This document shows, in pieces, positions 1 through 7,059 of a stretch of 64,000 nucleotides of DNA; position 1 is the first letter of the stretch; every line of letters starts with the position of its first letter. The DNA comes from Jeongeupia chitinilytica (GTDB taxonomy: Bacteria > Pseudomonadota > Gammaproteobacteria > Burkholderiales > Chitinibacteraceae). The position numbers and the translations under genes were made by a program. The stretch is taken from NCBI RefSeq assembly GCF_014652315.1, contig NZ_BMYO01000005.1, positions 267,847 to 331,846 of the forward strand. Reading direction: 5' to 3'. The notes under the pieces were generated by a model that saw only the letters and a list, made by a program, of their open reading frames with translations, did no database searches and was not told the origin of the DNA.

Positions 1-670
1 GTTTGCCCAGCGTGGTGGCGGCTTCCTCGCGCACCGGCCAGTGGTCGTCGCCCAGTGCGGCGAGCAGGGCCGGTGCAACGCTGGTGTCCGCGGCAAAACC
101 GAGTGCACCGGTGGCGACGCGACGGACTTCGGCATCGGTATCGTGCCGCGCCAGACCGGCGAGGGCAGGCAGGGCATCGATCGTCTTCAGCCAGCCGAGC
201 ACACCGACCGCCTCGCGGCGCACACCGGCATCGGCATGCGTCAGCGCGGCCAGCGCCGGATCGCGCGCGGCCGGCAGGCGCAGTTCGCGCAGGGCGCGCA
301 GCGCTGCGCTACGGGCAAAGGCATCCTCATGCACTGCCCACGGCAGCAGCGGCACCCCGGCGTCCTGTGATTTGAGTTCGGACAGCGTCTGGGCGGCGGC
401 GGCGCGTACGCCGGCATCATCGTCGAGCAGGCGCGCAGCTAGTGCGGCGGCAACGTCCGTGTCGTCCCAGCCGGCCAGCAGGCGTGCCGCTTCGCTGCGT
501 ACGCCGGCATCGGCATCGGCGAGCGCCGCGACGAGCAGAGGCACATGCTCGGGGTCGCCATCGTCGGCGAGTTCGATCAGCGCCACGCGGCGGATGGTGG
601 CGTCGCCGGCGGCAAGGCGCGGTGCCAGTGCGGCGAGGTCGCCCGACAGGGCGGAAAGGGTATCGGTCAT
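1..670 (-). CDS. HEAT-repeat protein, C-terminus beyond window
   Basis: Read on the minus strand from an ATG at 670, the frame stays open to the window edge (at least 223 residues, no stop seen). The protein is a run of about 30-residue helical repeats with the recurring signature DADAGVRxEA, typical of PBS-lyase/HEAT repeats, which act as protein-interaction scaffolds. It starts 10 bp after the stop of the ABC ATPase and is clearly the last visible gene of the minus-strand operon that begins at the GntR regulator near 6619. Its role is unknown; the position suggests an accessory or adaptor protein for the transporter or the flavoprotein. The family call is firm, the function is not. Confidence 0.85.
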   Translation of the reverse strand, partial: MTDTLSALSGDLAALAPRLAAGDATIRRVALIELADDGDPEHVPLLVAALADADAGVRSEAARLLAGWDDTDVAAALAARLLDDDAGVRAAAAQTLSELKSQDAGVPLLPWAVHEDAFARSAALRALRELRLPAARDPALAALTHADAGVRREAVGVLGWLKTIDALPALAGLARHDTDAEVRRVATGALGFAADTSVAPALLAALGDDHWPVREEAATTLGK

Positions 671-680
671 GATGTTCCGG

Positions 681-1538
681 TCAGATGGCAAATTGCAGCG
701 TACGGATGTCCGGTGCGCCCAGCGGCGTCAGCCGGGGCAGCGGCGGCACCGGTGCGTCGTGATGCAGCAGCGCAAGGCAATGGCGTTTGAGGGCGACGAA
801 ATCGGCGCTGGTCGACAGGTCCGCACCGCGCGGCCGGGCGAACGGCAGCCGCAGGTCTTCGACGATGCGTCCCGGGCGCGGGCTCATCACGAGGATGCGG
901 TCGGCAAGGAACAGCGCTTCGTCGATGTCGTGGGTGACGAAGACCACCGTGGTGCGGAATCGCGCCCAGACGTCGAGCAGCAGTTGCTGCATCTTCAGTC
1001 GCGTCAGCGCATCGAGCGCGCCGAACGGTTCGTCCATCAGCAGCACGCGCGGCTGGCCGATCAGCACCCGGGCGATCTCGACGCGCTGCTGCATGCCGCC
1101 CGACAGTTGCGACGGATAGCGCTGCTCGAAACCGGCCAGCCCGACCAGCGCCAGCAGCTCGCGCGCGGCGGCGTGGCGCTCGGCCTGCTTGATGCCGCGC
1201 ATCTTCAGGCCGAAGGCAACGTTGTCGATCACCCGGCGCCACGGAAACAGCGTGTGGTGCTGGAACACCAGACCACGTTCGGACGACGGGCCGGTGATGG
1301 CGCCGTCGTTGATGCGCAGCGTGCCGGCACTGGGTGTCAGGTGGCCGGCCAGTGCGCCGAGCAGCGTCGACTTGCCGCAGCCGGAGGGGCCGAGCAGGCA
1401 GACGAACTCGCCCGGCGCGATATCGAGATCGATGCGGTCGACGGCGGTGAAGGCATCCTTGCCATTGCCGACGCGGATCGACACCTGGTCGAGTGCGATG
1501 CGGCCGGCTGCGGTGGTGGGCGGAAGCGGGGCGTTCAT
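681..1538 (-). CDS. ABC transporter ATPase, SsuB/TauB type
   Basis: A 285-aa nucleotide-binding subunit of an importer of the nitrate/sulfonate/taurine family. Visible motifs in order are Walker A GPSGCGKST, the signature LSGGMQQRVEIAR, Walker B VLLMDEPFGALDALTR and the switch histidine in FVTHDIDEAL. It should power import through the permease encoded just upstream, whose stop codon it overlaps (ATGA at 1535-1538), so the two are translationally coupled. It is the only ABC ATPase gene in the window. The second transporter at 55490-59360 has two permeases and no ATPase, so this subunit might serve both; that is inference. Confidence 0.93.
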   Translation of the reverse strand: MNAPLPPTTAAGRIALDQVSIRVGNGKDAFTAVDRIDLDIAPGEFVCLLGPSGCGKSTLLGALAGHLTPSAGTLRINDGAITGPSSERGLVFQHHTLFPWRRVIDNVAFGLKMRGIKQAERHAAARELLALVGLAGFEQRYPSQLSGGMQQRVEIARVLIGQPRVLLMDEPFGALDALTRLKMQQLLLDVWARFRTTVVFVTHDIDEALFLADRILVMSPRPGRIVEDLRLPFARPRGADLSTSADFVALKRHCLALLHHDAPVPPLPRLTPLGAPDIRTLQFAI

Positions 1539-2320
1539 AGCGAGGCTCCGCGCCAAGGCATCGCCAGCCGGCCGAGCGTGCGGATCAGCGCGCTGCTGCC
1601 CATGCCCAGTACGCCGATCAGCAGCATGCCGACGACGATGTTGGCGTAGTTCTGCAAGGTGTAGCTCTCCCAGGTGTAGTAGCCGATGCCGAACTGCCCC
1701 GAGATCATCTCGGCGGTGACGAGGCAGAACCAGCACGTGCCCATGCCGATGGCGAGGCCGGTGACGATGGCCGGCGCGGCGCCGGGCAGGATCACTTCGG
1801 TGAATACGCGCCAGCGGCGTGCGCCCAGGCTGCGCGCCGACGCGACGAGGCGCGCGTCGATGCCTTCGACGCCGTGGATGGTGGCGAGCAGGATCGGAAA
1901 CAGCGCGCCGACGAAGGTGATGAAGATCATCGACACCTCCGACGACGGAAACAGCAGCACCGACAGCGGAATCCACGCGACCGCCGGAATCGGCCGCAGC
2001 ACCTCCAGTGGCGGCAGCAGCGTGCCGCGCGCCCAGCCGAAGCGGCCGATGGAGAGACCGAGCGCGACGCCGGCCACTGCTGCCGCTGCGAAACCGGCGA
2101 ACACGCGCCAGAGGCTGTGGCCGAGGTGGAACAGCAGCTTCGGCGACTGCAGCAGGTCCAGACCCGCGTCCCAGACCTCGCGCGGCGACGGTGCGTTGGC
2201 GAAGGTGACGAGGCCCAGATGCAGCTTGCTGGTGGCGAGCACATGCCAGAGCAGCACGCTGGCAAGGAGCGAGATACCCGGCAGCACCCTGGCCGCCGGG
2301 TTGGGAAGGCGCAGGCTCAT
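1535..2320 (-). CDS. ABC transporter permease, SsuC/TauC type
   Basis: A 261-aa inner-membrane permease of the binding-protein-dependent type with about six hydrophobic segments. The cytoplasmic EAA-like loop is visible around ASARSLGARRWRVFTEVILPGA, the docking site for the ATPase. Length and layout match the sulfonate/nitrate/taurine permeases. It starts 9 bp after the solute-binding protein stop and overlaps the ATPase start by 4 bp, so binding protein, permease and ATPase form a single importer unit. Substrate is inferred to be a sulfur compound only from the neighbouring redox pair and the sigma-54 regulator. Confidence 0.93.
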   Translation of the reverse strand: MSLRLPNPAARVLPGISLLASVLLWHVLATSKLHLGLVTFANAPSPREVWDAGLDLLQSPKLLFHLGHSLWRVFAGFAAAAVAGVALGLSIGRFGWARGTLLPPLEVLRPIPAVAWIPLSVLLFPSSEVSMIFITFVGALFPILLATIHGVEGIDARLVASARSLGARRWRVFTEVILPGAAPAIVTGLAIGMGTCWFCLVTAEMISGQFGIGYYTWESYTLQNYANIVVGMLLIGVLGMGSSALIRTLGRLAMPWRGASL

Positions 2321-2329
2321 CGTCCGGCC

Positions 2330-3742
2330 TCAGTTGCTGGCGAGCTTGGCGGCAGGCTGGATGCCTGCGTAATCGACGACTTTGGCGCGATTGGCCTTGG
2401 CCCACGCGGCGGCGGAATCCTTGAGCAGGAAGGCGGCGAGCTGGCCCTTGCCGTCCTGCGCGAACCACGCCTGGCGTGCCAGCAGCTTGATGCCGCTGCC
2501 GTAGTCCTGCGCGTAGATCACGCGGATGCGCTTGCCGCCGGCCTCGATGCGGCGGGCGTCGGCCACGGCCGATTCCAGCGTGGCGTAGTGGCGCACCTTG
2601 GGCTCGCCCTCGATCCACACCTGGCCCAGCCGGCGGAAATCGGTGATCGGCTTGCCGGTGAGCACGTCCTTGGCGTTGAGCGGCAGCTTGTCGTAGTCCT
2701 TCAGCTGCGCCTCGTAAACGAGCCCGGCCTGCTTGAAGGCGGCGCGGATGTAGCGGTCGTCGACGAAGCTCGCTACATCGAGATCGGCATCGGTGCGCTT
2801 GAGGAAACGCAGCGTCTCGATCGAGGTCTTCAGCGCCTGGCGGTATTCGGGTTTCCAGCTGAAGTCGCGCGTCTGCAGGCCGAGTGGGCCGTGGAACAGG
2901 TAGGCGACCTCGGCCTCGATGCCGGTGGTCTTCTCGATCAGGTCGCTGTACTTCTCCGGCTCGGCGGCGAACAGCCGATCGGCCTCGATGGCGGCGCGCA
3001 GGAAGGCGGTGACGACTTCCGGGTACTTCTTCGCGAACTCAGCATTGACCAGCGAGCCGTGGAAGGTCGGCGTCTTGGCTTGCGAGCCATCGAAGATCTT
3101 GCGCGCGAAGCCGCGGTAGGGGAACAGCTCGGCGAACGGCACGAAATCGGCGTGGGCGTCGATCTTGTTGGCCTGCAGCGCGGGCCCGGCCACTTCCGGC
3201 GCCTGAGTGATGATGGTGACGTCCTTGTCCGGATCAATGCCGTTGGCTTTCAGCGCGCGCAGCAGCATGCCGTGGGCGGTGGAGGCGAACGGCACCGAGA
3301 TGGTCTTGCCGTGCAGCTCGGTGATCGACTGGATCGGCGATTCCTTGGGCACGACGATGCCGTTGCCGCTGCCCTGCGTGCTGCCCGACAGCACGGTGAT
3401 GAACAGGCTCTTCTTGCCGGCCTTGTCGAAGGCGGCGCCGTTGAGCGAACCGGGGAAGTCGGCCATCGAGCCGATGTCGAGCTTGTCGGCGACCATCTCG
3501 TTGGTCAGCGGCGCGCCCGAGGTGAAGTTCTTCCACTGGATGTCGTACTGCACATCCTTGTATTTGCCGTCGCGCGGCAGGTATTTCTCCAAGAGCTTGA
3601 GCTCGCGGATCAGCACGCCGCCGGTGGCGCAATTGATGGTGGTGTCCTGTGTGCCGATGGCGACGCGGATGGTTTCGGCGTGCACGAGGCCAGCGGTGAA
3701 GAGGGCGAGCGCCAGTGCGCCGAGTTGATAGGTGAGTTTCAT
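2330..3742 (-). CDS. ABC solute-binding protein with NosL-like C-terminal extension
   Basis: The chosen ATG at 3742 gives 470 aa with a clean signal peptide (hydrophobic core ALALALFTAG, likely cleavage after VHA). The first 340 or so residues are an SsuA/NMT1-type periplasmic binding fold. That is longer than the usual 310-330 aa. The extra C-terminal stretch of about 100 residues contains IRVIYAQDYGSGIKLLARQAW and a terminal helix ending in KVVDYAGI, which by eye resembles the core of NosL-type proteins but without their CPVCGM copper motif. The gene follows the ferredoxin after a 148-bp gap carrying a long palindrome, and precedes the permease by 9 bp. The binding-protein call is strong; the NosL resemblance is from memory and needs a profile search. 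Confidence 0.85.
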   Translation of the reverse strand: MKLTYQLGALALALFTAGLVHAETIRVAIGTQDTTINCATGGVLIRELKLLEKYLPRDGKYKDVQYDIQWKNFTSGAPLTNEMVADKLDIGSMADFPGSLNGAAFDKAGKKSLFITVLSGSTQGSGNGIVVPKESPIQSITELHGKTISVPFASTAHGMLLRALKANGIDPDKDVTIITQAPEVAGPALQANKIDAHADFVPFAELFPYRGFARKIFDGSQAKTPTFHGSLVNAEFAKKYPEVVTAFLRAAIEADRLFAAEPEKYSDLIEKTTGIEAEVAYLFHGPLGLQTRDFSWKPEYRQALKTSIETLRFLKRTDADLDVASFVDDRYIRAAFKQAGLVYEAQLKDYDKLPLNAKDVLTGKPITDFRRLGQVWIEGEPKVRHYATLESAVADARRIEAGGKRIRVIYAQDYGSGIKLLARQAWFAQDGKGQLAAFLLKDSAAAWAKANRAKVVDYAGIQPAAKLASN

Positions 3743-3770
3743 GGTGTCTCCAGGGTGGTGAGCGGCTGCC

Positions 3771-3861
3771 AAAGCCCTCCTGGCTGCGTCGTGCTCGCTT
3801 GCCGTACTTAAAGTACTGTCTGCGCTTCGCACTTCTTGCCAGGACCGCTGCGCTGGGCTTT
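3771..3861. repeat. Imperfect palindromic REP-like element
   Basis: Nested complementary arms are visible: AAAGCCC (3771-3777) with GGGCTTT (3855-3861), TCCTGGC (3778-3784) with GCCAGGA (3838-3844), and a central GTACTTAAAGTAC (3804-3816). The element sits in the operon between the ferredoxin stop and the solute-binding protein start and should fold in the mRNA, so it could attenuate or stabilise the downstream transporter part of the transcript. The layout resembles interspersed REP-type repeats of proteobacteria; copy number cannot be judged from this window. Confidence 0.6.
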
Positions 3862-3890
3862 GTCAGCCGCCTTCAGGTGTGTTGGGGGAG

Positions 3891-4139
3891 TTAACGCAGC
3901 AAATAAGGGATGTCGACTTGCACCGCCCCAGTCGGGCAATCCTTCTCGCACGGCATGCAGTACCAGCACTCGTCGAAGGCCATGTAGGCCTTGCCGCGGG
4001 TCAGGTCGATGGCGAGCACGTCGAGCGGGCAGACGTCGACGCACACGGTGCAGCCCTTGTCGGCAATGCACTTTTCGTCGTCGATGCGCACCGGCACGCT
4101 GGTGCGCTGCTGGGCGAGGGAAAAGGTGGGGAAACTCAT
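3891..4139 (-). CDS. Dicluster 4Fe-4S ferredoxin, AprB/AsfB-like
   Basis: A short protein of 82 aa from the ATG at 4139, which overlaps the flavoprotein stop by 4 bp. It holds two cysteine clusters: CIADKGCTVCVDVCP and CWYCMPCEKDCP, enough for two 4Fe-4S centres. It is cytoplasmic with no signal peptide and is almost certainly the electron-transfer partner of the flavoprotein directly upstream. A flavoprotein plus small ferredoxin beside a sulfonate-type transporter recalls the AsfA/AsfB pair described for arylsulfonate use in Pseudomonas putida S-313; that comparison is from memory. Confidence 0.88.
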   Translation of the reverse strand: MSFPTFSLAQQRTSVPVRIDDEKCIADKGCTVCVDVCPLDVLAIDLTRGKAYMAFDECWYCMPCEKDCPTGAVQVDIPYLLR

Positions 4140-5866
4140 GCCGGTACAGCCTCCTTGTGGATGCGCAGCTTCTGGTAAGCAGCGTGTTCGTCCTGGTCCA
4201 TTGCGATGACGTAGGGCTCCAGTGGCCGCTTGAAGCACGCCATCTCGCTGGCGGCGTTCTTGTGCAGCTGCACGTGCACGCGCCAGTCGGCGTCGTTGCG
4301 CTCGGGGTAATCGACGCGGGCGTGATACAGGCCCCAGCGGCTTTCGGTGCGGTAGAGCGAGGCGCGGGCGGCCATCTCGGCGCAGTCGCGGATCGCGTGG
4401 ACTTCCATCGCCCGCATCAGCTCGTGCGGATTGCGTGCGTGCAGCAGTTCGAGGTCGTCGCGGATCGCCTCGAAGCGCTCCAGCCCGAGCAGCATCTTGC
4501 GGGTGACCTTGGGCGGCTGCAGGTAGTCGTTCACCATGCGGCGCAGCTTGTATTCGACCTGCGCCGGCGGCAGGCCGGATTCGCGCAGCAGCGGCGCCCA
4601 CACACGGTTGCGTTCGGCGTCGATCTGGCTGGCGGAAACGCGGGCGTGACCGTGTTCCTGAGCATGGCGCGCTGCCGATTCGCCGGCAAAGCGGCCGTAG
4701 ACGAAAGCGCCGAGCATGTAGTTGTGCGGCACGCAGGCCATGTCACCGGCCGAAAACAGCCCCGGCACCGTCGTCGCCGCGTGCTCGTCGACCCACACGC
4801 CGGATGCCGAATGGCCGCTGCACAGGCCGATTTCGGAAATGTGCATCTCGACCATGCGCTCGCGGTAATCGGTGCCGCGCCCGGCGTGGAAGCGGCCGCG
4901 GCTCGGGCGCTCGTTGGTGTGCAGGATGGTCTCGATCTGGCTGATCGTTTCCTCGGCCAGATGATCGAGCTTGAGGAACACCGGGCCATTGCCGCCGGAG
5001 AGCTCGTTGTGGAACTCTTCCATCATCTGGCCGGACCAGTAGTCGCACTCGATGAAGCGCTCGCCCCGGCTGTTGGTGGTGTAGCCGCCGAACGGGCCGG
5101 TGACGTAGGCGCAGGCCGGGCCGTTGTAGTCCTTGATCAGCGGGTTGATCTGGAAACACTCGATGCCCGACAGCTCGGCCCCGGCGTGGTAGGCCATGCT
5201 GTAGCCGTCGCCGGCATTGGTCGGGTTCTCGTAGGTGCCGAACAGATAGCCCGACGCGGGCAGGCCCAAGCGCCCGGCCGCGCCGCAGGCCAGCACCACC
5301 GATTTGGCGCGCACCACGTGGAAGTCGCCGGTGCGGCAGTCGAAGGCGAAGGTGCCGGCGATGCGGCCGTCGTCGCCGACGATCAGCCGCGTCGCGACGA
5401 GACGGTTGGTGATCTCGACCCGGGTCTTCTTCAACTGCCGGTACAGCACCTTCTTGATGTCGTGGCCTTCGGGCATCGGCAGTACATAGGTGCCCATGTG
5501 GTGCACCTTGCGCATCGCGTAGTCGCCGGTCTCGTCCTTTTCGAACTTCACGCCCCAGCGATCGAGCTCCTCGATCATTGCGTAGCTGTTCTCCGCGTAG
5601 GCGAGGATGGTCTTCTGGTTGACGATGCCGTCGTTGGCTGCGGTGATCTCGCGCACATACTGCTCGGGCGTGGCGAAGCCGGGGACGACGGCATTGTTCA
5701 GGCCGTCCATGCCCATCGAGATCGCGCCGCTGCGCTTGACGTGGGCTTTCTCCAGCAGCAGTACCTTGAGGTTCGGGTCGGCCTGCTTGGCCTTGACCGC
5801 GGCCATCGGCCCGGCGGTGCCGCCGCCGATGACGAGGACGTCGACCTCGCGTTCGATTGTGTTCAT
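4136..5866 (-). CDS. FAD flavoprotein of the fumarate reductase / AprA family
   Basis: 576 aa. The N-terminus has the dinucleotide-binding signature VLVIGGGTAGPMAA, and the C-terminal half has the FAD-contact motif VPGLFSAGDMA, as in succinate dehydrogenase, fumarate reductase and APS reductase alpha (AprA) flavoproteins. There is no signal peptide, so it acts in the cytoplasm with the ferredoxin encoded downstream. It is the first enzyme gene of the operon after the GntR regulator (24-bp gap). The sulfonate-type transporter behind it and the sigma-54 control suggest a redox step in organosulfur use, possibly AsfA-like, but the reaction is not established by the sequence. Confidence 0.85.
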   Translation of the reverse strand: MNTIEREVDVLVIGGGTAGPMAAVKAKQADPNLKVLLLEKAHVKRSGAISMGMDGLNNAVVPGFATPEQYVREITAANDGIVNQKTILAYAENSYAMIEELDRWGVKFEKDETGDYAMRKVHHMGTYVLPMPEGHDIKKVLYRQLKKTRVEITNRLVATRLIVGDDGRIAGTFAFDCRTGDFHVVRAKSVVLACGAAGRLGLPASGYLFGTYENPTNAGDGYSMAYHAGAELSGIECFQINPLIKDYNGPACAYVTGPFGGYTTNSRGERFIECDYWSGQMMEEFHNELSGGNGPVFLKLDHLAEETISQIETILHTNERPSRGRFHAGRGTDYRERMVEMHISEIGLCSGHSASGVWVDEHAATTVPGLFSAGDMACVPHNYMLGAFVYGRFAGESAARHAQEHGHARVSASQIDAERNRVWAPLLRESGLPPAQVEYKLRRMVNDYLQPPKVTRKMLLGLERFEAIRDDLELLHARNPHELMRAMEVHAIRDCAEMAARASLYRTESRWGLYHARVDYPERNDADWRVHVQLHKNAASEMACFKRPLEPYVIAMDQDEHAAYQKLRIHKEAVPA

Positions 5867-5890
5867 GGGTGTGGTCTCGTGAGTAAGCGT

Positions 5891-6619
5891 TTACCGCGCG
5901 ATCCGCAGGCGGAACTGGAAGTTGTCGGAGCGGCAGTACAGGTATTCGAAATCGACCGGATGGCCGTGGCGGTCGTGCGTCAGCCGTTCGATGCGCAGCA
6001 GCGGCGCGCCCGGATCCAGCGCCAGCAGCTTGGCGGTGGCCGGGTCGGCCAGCTGCGCGTCGATGGCGAGATCGGCATGGCCGAGGGCGATGCCGTAGTC
6101 GTTTTCGAGGATGACGAACACGTCGCGCGAGGCGAGATCCTCGCGGGCCAGCCGTTCGCCGATGTGGGGTGCCACCCAAGTGATGTCGAGCGATACCGGC
6201 TCGCGGTTCAGCAACCGCACCCGGCGCAACTCGGTGACCGGTGCACCGGGCGCCAGCTGCAGGCGTTCGGCCACGGTGGCGTCGGCGGGCAGCGTGCGGA
6301 TGTCGAGCAGCCGGTTGCTGATCTCGTGGCCATGCTCGCGCATCGCCTCGGCAAAGCCCTGCAGTCGGGCCAGTTGCTGGAAGGGTTTCGGCTTGGAGAC
6401 GAAGGCGCCCTTGCCGGGCACCTTGAACAGCACGCCTTCCTTCTCCAGCTCGCCCAGCGCCTGCCGCACGGTAATGCGGCTGACGCCGTAGCGGAACATC
6501 AGGTCGCTTTCGGACGGCAGTCGCTCGTGCGGCAGATACGCACCGGCGTGGATCGTGGTGCGAAGCTCGTCGCGGATGCGGCCGTAGAGCGGCTGAGCGG
6601 CACGTCGGGAATCTGGCAT
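5891..6619 (-). CDS. GntR/HutC-family regulator with UTRA domain
   Basis: 242 aa. Residues about 10-75 form the GntR winged helix (LPSESDLMFRYGVSRITVRQAL then EGVLFKVPGKGAFV). Residues about 95-240 form a UTRA effector domain with the usual LLRIERLTHD and FEYLYCRSDNFQF strands. Such proteins repress and are released by a small metabolite. It is the first gene of the leftward operon, and a palindrome at 6637-6648 lies just upstream at the expected transcription start, so autorepression of the whole operon is likely. The ligand is not predictable. Confidence 0.9.
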   Translation of the reverse strand: MPDSRRAAQPLYGRIRDELRTTIHAGAYLPHERLPSESDLMFRYGVSRITVRQALGELEKEGVLFKVPGKGAFVSKPKPFQQLARLQGFAEAMREHGHEISNRLLDIRTLPADATVAERLQLAPGAPVTELRRVRLLNREPVSLDITWVAPHIGERLAREDLASRDVFVILENDYGIALGHADLAIDAQLADPATAKLLALDPGAPLLRIERLTHDRHGHPVDFEYLYCRSDNFQFRLRIAR

Positions 6620-6636
6620 GGCATGGCCAACTTGTT

Positions 6637-6648
6637 ATGACAGGTCAT
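6637..6648. promoter_or_regulatory. Candidate GntR operator palindrome
   Basis: ATGAC-AG-GTCAT is a perfect 5-2-5 inverted repeat 18 bp upstream of the GntR start. It overlaps the position where transcription from the sigma-54 promoter at 6654-6668 should begin (about 12 bp past the GC of the -12 box, near 6642). A repressor bound here would block open-complex formation. Binding by the GntR protein is inferred from position only. Confidence 0.5.
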
Positions 6649-6653
6649 GATTA

Positions 6654-6668
6654 GCAAGCGGCGTGCCA
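6654..6668 (-). promoter_or_regulatory. Sigma-54 promoter of the GntR-flavoprotein-ABC operon
   Basis: On the minus strand the site reads TGGCACG-CCGC-TTGC, a full match to the TGGCACG-N4-TTGC consensus, with GG and GC 12 bp apart. It lies 35 bp upstream of the GntR start. The nearby SfnR-like activator gene and two upstream palindromes at 6759-6803 complete a standard sigma-54 arrangement. Confidence 0.85.
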
Positions 6669-6758
6669 TGACGGATTGAACGGATCGGTTGATGTGCAAG
6701 CCATTGTTCTGTATGTGATTTGTGTTGGTTCTGTGCGTGTGGGGTTGGGTCTGATGGT

Positions 6759-6803
6759 GTTGATAAATCAACAGTGAAATCGGCAGATTGCTGATTTCTC
6801 AAC
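6759..6803. promoter_or_regulatory. Paired upstream activator sites for the sigma-54 promoter
   Basis: GTTGATAAATCAAC at 6759-6772 is a 6-2-6 palindrome. GCTGATTTCTCAAC at 6790-6803 is its imperfect copy in inverted orientation. Their centres are 31 bp apart, about three helical turns, so they face the same side of DNA. They lie about 90-135 bp upstream of the -24 box at 6668, the usual distance for enhancer sites bound by sigma-54 activators. They also lie upstream of the activator gene at 7060, so they could serve it too. Confidence 0.6.
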
Positions 6804-7059
6804 AGCGCATCTGCGTACGGTCGTCATCGGGATGGCGTGGCCTGCTGTAAGCGATGTGCACTCGTATCAGGGTGGGGCATCAGGCCGGGTGCCGCCGTAC
6901 ACTGGGCACGAGCGCGCCGCTTGCTGACGTGGCTTGCCGGCGGCAGTAGCCCTGATCCGGGTTTGTAAGCTTCGTGCCATATGGATATGCGCAAGCATTC
7001 TTTGTCGCGGCATCACGCCGGCGCGGATACTGGGCCGATTCTTCTTTCGTGCCACTGCC

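Noticed and set aside
3..1649. 548-aa plus-strand open frame at the window start
   Set aside because: Antisense to the HEAT-repeat protein and ABC ATPase, both with strong family signatures.
3836..6640. 934-aa open frame on the plus strand
   Set aside because: Antisense to the ferredoxin, flavoprotein and GntR genes, which have clear motifs. No domain in the plus-strand translation.
6965..6979. Fifth sigma-54-like site on the minus strand (TGGCACG-AAGC-TTAC)
   Set aside because: The essential G of the -12 box is A, and the nearest downstream start is over 340 bp away with the better promoter in between.
6934..7059. Upstream extension of the sigma-54 activator gene (42 extra residues)
   Set aside because: The extra residues are Arg/Cys rich with no family support; SfnR-like similarity begins at the GTG at 7060.
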